A stretch of DNA of 5,896 nucleotides from the NCBI GenBank assembly GCA_003157595.1, contig PMKB01000044.1, forward strand, positions 1 through 5,896, in the 5' to 3' direction. A program made the translations under genes and the position numbers. The notes under the pieces were generated by a model. The model worked only from the letters and a program-made list of their open reading frames with translations, was not told where the DNA came from and did no database searches. This stretch comes from Solirubrobacterales bacterium. Its GTDB lineage: Bacteria > Actinomycetota > Thermoleophilia > Solirubrobacterales > Solirubrobacteraceae. Shown in pieces: positions 1 through 5,054 of this stretch (positions are counted from its first letter, which is position 1; each line of letters starts with the position of its first letter).

Positions 1-506
1 ACCAGATGTGGGCGGCGCAGTACTACCACTTCGCGCGGCCGCGCCAGTGGATCAACTCCGGCGGCCTGGGCACGATGGGCTTCGGGCTGCCCGCGGCGAT
101 GGGTGTCAAGGTCGGCACGCCCGACGACACGGTGTGCGTGATCGCCGGCGACGGCTCGATTCAGATGAACGTCCAAGAGCTCGCGACCTGCGTGCAGGAG
201 GAGATCGCCGTCAAGGTGTTCATCATGAACAACGGCTACCTCGGCATGGTGCGCCAGTGGCAGGAGCTGTTCTGGGACCACCGCTACAGCCAGGTCGACA
301 TGGGCGAGCATCCGGACTTCGTCAAGCTCGCTCAGGCCTACGGAGCCACGGGGCTGCGCTTCACCGACAAGGGCTCGCTGGTCGAGGACATACGTGCAGC
401 GATCGCCACGCCGGGCGTCGTCGTCGCCGACATCCGTGTGACGCGCGAGGAGAACACCTACCCGATGATCGCGCCCGGCGCCGCCGCGCGCGACATGGTG
501 GGGTGA
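1..506 (+). CDS. ilvB: Acetolactate synthase large (catalytic) subunit, C-terminal part; 5' end outside window
   Basis: This ThDP-, Mg- and FAD-dependent enzyme joins two pyruvates to 2-acetolactate, or pyruvate and 2-oxobutyrate to 2-aceto-2-hydroxybutyrate, the first common step of valine, leucine and isoleucine synthesis. About 167 residues are visible, reading in frame from position 3 (Q-M-W-A-A-Q, typical of the family) to TGA at 504-506. That is roughly the last quarter to third of a protein usually 550-600 residues long. The ThDP/Mg motif is complete: GDGS at about 147-158 and the paired Asn of MNNGYLG at 228-233, 26 codons after the Asp. The MVRQWQE segment keeps the Trp known from sulfonylurea/imidazolinone-resistance work. 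The tail (TYPMIAPGAA) is also family-typical. ilvN starts 5 bp downstream, so the two subunits are almost certainly co-transcribed. The ATG at 6 is an internal Met. Function is close to certain; which IlvB/IlvG/IlvI paralogue it would be called elsewhere is only naming. Confidence 0.97.
   Translation, partial: QMWAAQYYHFARPRQWINSGGLGTMGFGLPAAMGVKVGTPDDTVCVIAGDGSIQMNVQELATCVQEEIAVKVFIMNNGYLGMVRQWQELFWDHRYSQVDMGEHPDFVKLAQAYGATGLRFTDKGSLVEDIRAAIATPGVVVADIRVTREENTYPMIAPGAAARDMVG
497..503 (+). promoter_or_regulatory. Likely ribosome binding site of ilvN
   Basis: The purine-rich GGTGGGG ends 8 nt before ATG 512 and lies inside the last codons of ilvB. It favours ATG 512 over the overlapping GTG at 503 as the ilvN start. 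Confidence 0.5.
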
Positions 507-511
507 TCGCG

Positions 512-1069
512 ATGGGTGAGCCTGGAACGAAAGCCCCCCTCAGCCTCGAAGAGCTCGATGCGGCCGTCGGCCTGCGTACCGGCCGCAAGCACGTGCTGTC
601 GATCCTGGTCGAGAACCGTCCGGGTGTCCTGACGCGGATCGCCGGGCTGTTCGCACGCCGCGGCTTCAACATCGAGACGCTGACCGTTGGTCCCACCGAC
701 AACGACCAGTTCTCGCGCATCACGCTGACCGTCGATGGTGCGCTGCACCCGATCGATCAGGTGACAAAGCAGCTGCACAAGCTGGTAAACGTGCTGAAGA
801 TCCGCGACCTGGAGCCGGCGGGGACCGTCACGCGTGAGCTGGCGCTGTTCAAGATCAACGCGGAGGCACAGGCGCGCAGCGAGATCCTCGAGTTCACGAC
901 GATCTTCCGTGCCCGCGTCGTCGACACGACGAAACGATCGATCACCGTGGAGGTGACCGGCGGCAGCGAGAAGATCGACGCCTACGAGCGCTTGGTCCGT
1001 CCGTACGGGCTGATCGAGATGATGCGGACCGGCGAGATCGCGATGGCTCGAGGTCGCGCGGAGACCTAG
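512..1069 (+). CDS. ilvN: Acetolactate synthase small (regulatory) subunit
   Basis: This is the regulatory partner of the upstream large subunit; it raises catalytic activity and carries valine feedback inhibition. The protein is 185 residues from ATG 512. It has a 26-residue N-terminal extension, an ACT domain at about residues 27-100, and a C-terminal small-subunit domain to about residue 175. The ACT core reads ENRPGVLTRIAGLF then RRGFNIETLTVG. N35, G38 and N53 line up with N11, G14 and N29 of E. coli IlvH, which bind valine, so feedback sensitivity is expected (inference). ATG 512 was chosen because a GGTGGGG purine run at 497-503 lies 8 nt upstream. A GTG at 503, overlapping the ilvB stop, is the alternative and would add three residues, but has no separate ribosome site. 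The TAG at 1067-1069 lies in the loop of a strong hairpin. The ilvC gene that often follows ilvBN is absent; menF comes next. Confidence 0.96.
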   Translation: MGEPGTKAPLSLEELDAAVGLRTGRKHVLSILVENRPGVLTRIAGLFARRGFNIETLTVGPTDNDQFSRITLTVDGALHPIDQVTKQLHKLVNVLKIRDLEPAGTVTRELALFKINAEAQARSEILEFTTIFRARVVDTTKRSITVEVTGGSEKIDAYERLVRPYGLIEMMRTGEIAMARGRAET

Positions 1070-1081
1070 CGGGTCTTCGCG
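1057..1081 (+). terminator. Hairpin across the ilvN stop codon, possible terminator or mRNA 3' stabiliser
   Basis: The arms at 1057-1066 (CGCGGAGACC) and 1072-1081 (GGTCTTCGCG) pair over 10 bp with one G-U, around a 5-nt loop (1067-1071) that contains the ilvN TAG stop. Nine of the ten pairs are Watson-Crick and seven are G-C, so it should be very stable in RNA. No T-run follows, so it is not a textbook intrinsic terminator. U-tract-less terminators have been proposed in GC-rich actinobacteria, and 3'-end protection or attenuation are alternatives. The structure is seen in the sequence; the role is inferred. Confidence 0.45.
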
Positions 1082-1097
1082 GAACGTCGTGGAACGT
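1081..1097. repeat. Direct repeat GGAACGT, 10-bp period, between ilvN and menF
   Basis: GGAACGT occurs at 1081-1087 and again at 1091-1097, one helical turn apart. A weaker third GGAACG lies at 1115-1120. The second copy runs into the palindrome AACGTT (1093-1098). The placement just upstream of menF would suit a protein-binding site, but the repeats are short and no matching regulator motif was recognised. Confidence 0.3.
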
Positions 1098-1134
1098 TGC
1101 GAGAAGGCCCACTAGGAACGGCTGCGGTGTCGCT

Positions 1135-2580
1135 TTGGCGCTAGCGCGGGCGGACGCGACTAACTCGCCTCCGTTCGCGCTGCCCGAGCGCCAGCGTCTG
1201 CACCTGGAGACGCAGATGGCGCGTGCCGCTCGGGTTGCGCGACGTCGCGGAGACTGCGTGGCGGCGGTCAGCTGGCGGCTCCCCGACGGAGTGGACCCCA
1301 GCGCCGTCGTGCTCGCATCGCGCGGCCCGGGGGAGCAGTGGATGTGCTTCGAGCAGCCCGAGCGCGAGCGCTCGGTCGTGGCCGCGCTAGGCGCGGTCGT
1401 GACGCTCGAGGACCGGGGTCATCTGCGCTTCGAGCGCACCGCCGCGCGCTGGCGCGAGCTTGTCGAGCGCGCCTGCCTCGAGCCGTCGGGCGGGCCGATC
1501 GGCGGCGGCCTGATCGCCTGCGGCGGCTTCGCCTTCGCTCACGACGGCGGCGGCTCTCCGCACTGGTCGGCCTTCGCTCCGGCTTCGCTGGTCGTGCCCG
1601 AGGTCGCCCTGGTGCGCCGCGGCGAGGAGGTCTGGTGCACCGTCGCCGCGCTCGTCCACGCGGATGATCCGCCCGAGCGCTGTCTGGCACGGGTGCAGGA
1701 GCGGCTGGCCGGCCTGCTCGATCAGCCGCTGCCGCTGCTCGATCCACACCCGACCGAGCGCCACACGATCGCCGGCGCGATGGCTCCCGAGCACTACGAG
1801 GCCGCCGTCGCGCGCGCAGTCGAGCTGATCGCCGACGGGCGGCTGGAGAAGATCGTGCTTGCACGCGAGGTGGACGTCCACGGCCCGACGCCCCACGACG
1901 GCGCGGCCGTCTTCGGCGTGCTGCGCGAGGCGTTCGCGGGCTGTTTCGTATACGCGGTCGGTCGCGGCGAGGGGACCTTCATCGGAGCGACGCCGGAGCT
2001 CCTGATGCGCCGTGAGGGCCTGCGCCTGAGCACCGTCGCGCTCGCCGGCTCGATCGGTCGCAGCGCCGACCCGGCGGTTGACGACCATCTCGGCGAGCGC
2101 CTGCTGCGCTCGGACAAGGAGCGCGAGGAGCACGCGATCGTGGCGCGGCGGATCGAGCGGACGCTGCGCCCGCACGCGGTCTGGGTGACGATGCCCGAGG
2201 AACCGGAGGTCGTGCGGATCGCCAATATTCAGCATCTGGCGACCGCGATCCGCGCGCAGCTGGCTGCTCCGGTGGCGGCCGTCGAGCTGGCCGGCCTACT
2301 GCACCCGACGCCCGCCGTCGGCGGCGAACCGGCGGGAGTCGCGCTGCCGCTGATCCGCGCACTGGAGGGGATCGATCGCGGCTGGTACGCCGGTCCCCTC
2401 GGCTGGACCGACGCCAACGAGGACGGTGAGTTCTGCGTCGCGCTGCGCTGCGCGCTGCTGCAGGGCCGCCTGGCACGCTGCTACGCCGGCGACGGCGTCG
2501 TCGCGGACTCCGACCCTGCCGCCGAGCTGGCCGAGACCGAGATCAAGCTGGGCGCGCTGTTGCCGGTTCTCGCGGCATAG
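1135..2580 (+). CDS. menF: Isochorismate synthase (menaquinone pathway)
   Basis: This enzyme converts chorismate to isochorismate, the committed entry to menaquinone synthesis, with Mg2+, in the cytoplasm. The predicted 481 residues form a chorismate-utilising (MST) enzyme: a variable N-terminal half, then the conserved binding domain from about residue 212. Visible motifs are KIVLARE with the general-base Lys (K239), GATPELL (284-290), the LAGSIGRS region from 303, SDKEREEH (326-333), HPTPAVGG (from H390), YAGPLGW (418-424) and GDGVVADSDPAAELAETEIK (452-471), which holds the Mg-ligand Glu positions. YAGPLGW and the retained Lys favour isochorismate synthase over anthranilate or aminodeoxychorismate synthase, and the menD-menH-menC neighbours support this. 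A salicylate-type role is unlikely here. The start is uncertain. TTG 1135 lacks a good ribosome site. ATG 1216 has GGAGA at 1206-1210, 5 nt upstream, and would give 454 residues (subtract 27 from the numbers above). It converges with menD. Confidence 0.93.
   Translation: MALARADATNSPPFALPERQRLHLETQMARAARVARRRGDCVAAVSWRLPDGVDPSAVVLASRGPGEQWMCFEQPERERSVVAALGAVVTLEDRGHLRFERTAARWRELVERACLEPSGGPIGGGLIACGGFAFAHDGGGSPHWSAFAPASLVVPEVALVRRGEEVWCTVAALVHADDPPERCLARVQERLAGLLDQPLPLLDPHPTERHTIAGAMAPEHYEAAVARAVELIADGRLEKIVLAREVDVHGPTPHDGAAVFGVLREAFAGCFVYAVGRGEGTFIGATPELLMRREGLRLSTVALAGSIGRSADPAVDDHLGERLLRSDKEREEHAIVARRIERTLRPHAVWVTMPEEPEVVRIANIQHLATAIRAQLAAPVAAVELAGLLHPTPAVGGEPAGVALPLIRALEGIDRGWYAGPLGWTDANEDGEFCVALRCALLQGRLARCYAGDGVVADSDPAAELAETEIKLGALLPVLAA
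1206..1210 (+). promoter_or_regulatory. menF: Shine-Dalgarno-like GGAGA supporting an alternative menF start at 1216
   Basis: GGAGA lies 5 nt before an in-frame ATG at 1216. The upstream TTG at 1135 has only weak purine content before it. If this site is used, the first 27 codons are untranslated leader. However, the residues just before 1216 (PERQRLHLETQ) look like a plausible continuation of the N-terminal helix, so either start could be real. Confidence 0.35.
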
Positions 2581-2581
2581 G

Positions 2582-2601
2582 CGTCGCGGAGTGCCGCGGC
2601 G
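2582..2601. terminator. Hairpin in the menF/menD convergent gap, possible terminator
   Basis: Arms 2582-2589 and 2594-2601 pair over 8 bp, with one G-T wobble on the + strand, around the 4-nt loop AGTG. The hairpin fills most of the 27-bp gap between the menF stop (2578-2580) and the menD stop (2608-2610). There is no T-run on either side. On the - strand transcript the wobble becomes an A-C mismatch, so it should act better on the menF transcript. Confidence 0.4.
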
Positions 2602-2607
2602 GCGTCC

Positions 2608-4287
2608 TCAGGTGGTGCCGGCGACGGCCTGCCGCACTGCGGCCCCCGCTCGCTTGTGCAGCGCGACGCCGTCGGCCCGATCTGTTCGCACCTCGATCAG
2701 CGTGTCGCGTGCGGGTTCGACGAGCAGTGCGCGCAGGGCGGCGAGCGTCTGCGGGCGCTCGTAGTGAAAGCCGTAGAGCCGCGCCGCCGCTTCGAAGTCG
2801 AGCCCGGTAGGCGTCGCGATGTGCTGCTCGTAGACATCCTGCTCGCCCGCGATCGGCAGGTAGTCGAACACGGCGGCGCCGCCGTTGTTGATCAGCACGA
2901 TCGTCAGCGACAGGCGCAGCCGCGATGCCGCCAGCAGCCCGCCGACGTCGTGGGCGAAGGCGACATCGCCGATCAGCGCGACCACGGGGCCTTCGGCGAC
3001 GGCGGCAACGCCCAGGGCGCTCGAGAGCGTGCCGTCGATCCCGTTGGCGCCGCGGTTCGAGAGCACGCGCGGCCCCTCGTCGCGCACCGGCCAGAAGGAT
3101 TCGAGCTCGCGCACCGGCATCGAGGCGGCGACGAACACGGTGGCATCGGTGGGCAGCGTGCTCGCAATCGCTCGCGCGACGTTGGGCTCGCTCAGGTCAT
3201 CGCCGAGCGTCAGCTCGACCGCAGCGGCGGCGCCGGCGTCCGCCGCGCGCCAGTCCGCCAGCCAGTCGGAGTCGGCCGGTGGCGGCGGCTCGAGCAGGCG
3301 GGGATCGACGCGCAGGACGAGCTCGACGACCGAGGACGGGTCCTGCCATGCGAGCTGGGGATCGACGAGGATCTGGCGTGTCTGCTCCAGCCCGCCGAGC
3401 CACGTGCGCAGCGGTCTGGATGTCGGCAGATCGCCGACCCTGACGACGACCTGCGGTAGGTGCGTGCGGGCGAAGTCGCGGTCGCGCAGCAGCAGGTCGT
3501 AGTGCGCGATCGCGGCCGCGCCGCGCCGCGCGCCCGACAACGGGTCCGCGAGCAACGGATAGCCGGCCGCGAGGGCGAGCGCCGGGATCGCGGGCGCGAG
3601 CCCAGCGTCGTCACGCCCCGCCACGATCACGCCGCGCGCAGGCGCGCCGATGTGCTCCGACAGGCGAGCGCCGGCTGGGTCGCGGCCATGCACCGTGACC
3701 CAGGCGCGGCCGCCCGGGCGGCCGCCGCGGGGCCGGCGGACGCCGTCCGGCACGAGCGGATCGCGCAACGGCCAGTTCAGGTGCACCGGCCCGGGACGCC
3801 CGCCGGTCGCGGTGGCGTAGACGCGGCACGCAAGCGTGCGAATCCACGCGATCCGCTCGTCGGTCACATCGTGGTTGCCGACCTCGAAGAACCAGCGGAC
3901 CGCGCCGCCGTAGAGCTTGATCTGGTCGACCGTCTGGCCGGCGCCGATCTCGCGCAGCTCCGGCGGGCGGTCCGCGGTCAGCACGAGCAGCGGCACGCGC
4001 GCTTCGCTCGCCTCGATCACCGCGGGGGCGAGGTTGGCGGCGGCGGTTCCCGAGGTGCAGGTCAGCACGACCGGCCGCGCGGTCGCCTTGGCGATGCCGA
4101 GCGCGAAGAACCCGCTCGAGCGCTCGTCGATGTGGGAGTGCGCGTGCAGCCGCTGATGGCGGGCCAGCGCGAGCACGAGCGGGGTGTCGCGCGATCCCGG
4201 CGAGGTGCACGCGTCGGTCACACCACAGCGCGCCAGCTCGTCGACGAACGCCGTGATCAGATCGTGGCTGTCGAGGGTGGGTGCCAC
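2608..4287 (-). CDS. menD: 2-succinyl-5-enolpyruvyl-6-hydroxy-3-cyclohexene-1-carboxylate synthase
   Basis: This ThDP- and Mg-dependent enzyme decarboxylates 2-oxoglutarate and adds the resulting succinic semialdehyde unit to isochorismate, giving SEPHCHC. The predicted length is 559 residues, close to the usual 550-580. Motifs in order: TSPGSRDTP with R33; HIDERS with the ThDP-activating E55; CTSGTAAAN; LTADRPPELREIGAGQT with R107 and Q118; GYPLLADPLSGAR in the middle domain; SMPVRELE with S389 and R393; NRGANGIDG with R412; the cofactor motif GDVAFAHD (G440, D441) and INNGG (N467, N468), 26 residues after D441; and the tail RTDRADGVALHKR. E55 and Q118 even share E. coli MenD numbering. The start was set at GTG 4287, where family homology begins. 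A GTG at 4338 is in frame but adds 17 unconserved residues. One oddity is Asp34 where most relatives have Ser (GSRSTP). It converges with menF and diverges from menH. Confidence 0.97.
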   Translation of the reverse strand: MAPTLDSHDLITAFVDELARCGVTDACTSPGSRDTPLVLALARHQRLHAHSHIDERSSGFFALGIAKATARPVVLTCTSGTAAANLAPAVIEASEARVPLLVLTADRPPELREIGAGQTVDQIKLYGGAVRWFFEVGNHDVTDERIAWIRTLACRVYATATGGRPGPVHLNWPLRDPLVPDGVRRPRGGRPGGRAWVTVHGRDPAGARLSEHIGAPARGVIVAGRDDAGLAPAIPALALAAGYPLLADPLSGARRGAAAIAHYDLLLRDRDFARTHLPQVVVRVGDLPTSRPLRTWLGGLEQTRQILVDPQLAWQDPSSVVELVLRVDPRLLEPPPPADSDWLADWRAADAGAAAAVELTLGDDLSEPNVARAIASTLPTDATVFVAASMPVRELESFWPVRDEGPRVLSNRGANGIDGTLSSALGVAAVAEGPVVALIGDVAFAHDVGGLLAASRLRLSLTIVLINNGGAAVFDYLPIAGEQDVYEQHIATPTGLDFEAAARLYGFHYERPQTLAALRALLVEPARDTLIEVRTDRADGVALHKRAGAAVRQAVAGTT

Positions 4288-4293
4288 GGACGA

Positions 4294-4299
4294 ACCGTA
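4294..4299 (-). promoter_or_regulatory. menD: Candidate -10 element (TACGGT) for leaderless menD transcription
   Basis: On the - strand, TACGGT matches the actinobacterial TANNNT -10 pattern and lies 6 nt upstream of GTG 4287. That distance would place the transcription start at or next to the start codon. No Shine-Dalgarno sequence precedes this GTG, which fits a leaderless mRNA. No convincing -35 box was found. A six-base pattern this loose can occur by chance. Confidence 0.3.
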
Positions 4300-4313
4300 G
4301 CGGCGCGGGCTTC

Positions 4314-4325
4314 GCTGCACGCAGC
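4314..4325. repeat. Small dyad GCTGC-AC-GCAGC in the menD/menH divergent region
   Basis: Two perfect 5-bp inverted arms are separated by 2 bp, almost centred in the 59-bp region between the divergent menD and menH starts. It could be an operator for a shared regulator. It is too short to exclude chance in GC-rich DNA. Confidence 0.25.
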
Positions 4326-4346
4326 CGCCTTGACACACTGGCAGCG

Positions 4347-5048
4347 GTGCCGACCCCCGTCGTCCTCGTCCATGGCTTCGCCGCGACCGCCCGCCACTGG
4401 GATCGCGTGATCGCGCAGCTGCCGACCGGCCGCTTCACACCGATCGCGCTGAACGCCGCCGACGCCACGCCGCTCACGCCCGCCGGCGTCACGAGCCTCG
4501 CCGCCGACGGCACAGGCGAGCAGTTCGTGCTCGTCGGCTACTCGATGGGCGGCCGGCTTGCTCTGCACACCGCGCTGGCGATGCCCGAGCGCGTCGCCAG
4601 GCTCGTCCTGATCTCGACGGGCGCCGGCATCGAGGACGAAGGCGAGCGAGCGGCCCGCAGAGCGGCCGATGACGCTCTGGCGGCGCAGATTGAACGGGGC
4701 TCGATCTCGGACTTCATCGAACGCTGGCGCGCGGTGGCGCTGTTCGCAGACGACCCCGACTGGGTCCACGCAGAGGTCGCCGCGGACGAGCGACGCTGCA
4801 CGCCGGCGCAGCTCGCCGCCAGCATTCGCGGCCTCGGCGTTGGCGCGATGACGCCGATGTGGGACCGGCTCGGTGAGCTGCGCATGCCGGTCGCGGTGCT
4901 GGCGGGCGCCAATGACGTCGCCTACGCCCAGACCGGCCGGCGCCTCGCCGCCGCCATCCCCGACGCGTCGTTCCAGGCGCTCCCCGGCGTGGGCCACCGC
5001 GTCGCGCTGCAGGCGCCCGAAGCGGTTGCCCAGGCGATCGCGCGCTAA
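4347..5048 (+). CDS. menH: 2-succinyl-6-hydroxy-2,4-cyclohexadiene-1-carboxylate (SHCHC) synthase, alpha/beta hydrolase
   Basis: The protein is a 233-residue alpha/beta-hydrolase-fold enzyme predicted to eliminate pyruvate from the MenD product SEPHCHC, giving SHCHC. Seen directly: the oxyanion-hole segment VLVHGFAAT (residues 6-14), the nucleophile elbow GYSMGG (64-69) with S66, an acid D190 in LAGANDVAY and a base H217 in GVGHRVAL, forming a complete Ser-Asp-His triad. Length and triad spacing match E. coli MenH (252 residues; S86, D210, H232). The fold alone does not fix the substrate, so the MenH assignment rests mainly on its place between menD and menC. Start GTG 4347 puts the first beta strand (PTPVVLVHG) at the N-terminus as expected. 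An in-frame ATG at 4281 would add 22 residues and overlap the menD start, so it was not chosen. The ribosome site is weak. The stop lies 6 bp from the converging menC stop. Confidence 0.88.
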   Translation: MPTPVVLVHGFAATARHWDRVIAQLPTGRFTPIALNAADATPLTPAGVTSLAADGTGEQFVLVGYSMGGRLALHTALAMPERVARLVLISTGAGIEDEGERAARRAADDALAAQIERGSISDFIERWRAVALFADDPDWVHAEVAADERRCTPAQLAASIRGLGVGAMTPMWDRLGELRMPVAVLAGANDVAYAQTGRRLAAAIPDASFQALPGVGHRVALQAPEAVAQAIAR

Positions 5049-5054
5049 CCCGGC

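Noticed and set aside
8..511. Extension of the ilvN frame upstream through the ilvB region
   Set aside because: The upstream residues are Arg/Gly-rich shadow translation of ilvB; IlvN homology begins after ATG 512.
1387..2235. Long open frame (about 282 codons) on the - strand opposite menF
   Set aside because: It mirrors the menF codon structure in GC-rich DNA. The predicted protein shows no recognisable family motif, whereas the + strand carries a complete isochorismate synthase.
4330..4335. Perfect TTGACA box 11 nt upstream of the menH GTG
   Set aside because: With a 16-18 bp spacer its -10 would fall inside the menH coding sequence, where no TATAAT-like or TANNNT element is visible, so it cannot serve menH at the chosen start.
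3460..4410. Long open frame (about 316 codons) on the + strand opposite menD and into menH
   Set aside because: It is an antisense shadow of menD with Arg/Ala-rich low-complexity translation; conserved MenD motifs occupy the other strand throughout.
3611..4513. Long - strand open frame overlapping menD and the start of menH
   Set aside because: It is an out-of-frame reading of menD, rich in Arg, Ala and Pro, with no domain recognised and conflicting with two well-supported genes.
4257..4997. - strand open frame of about 246 codons opposite menH
   Set aside because: The + strand frame shows the full hydrolase triad and nucleophile elbow; the antisense product has no recognised motif.
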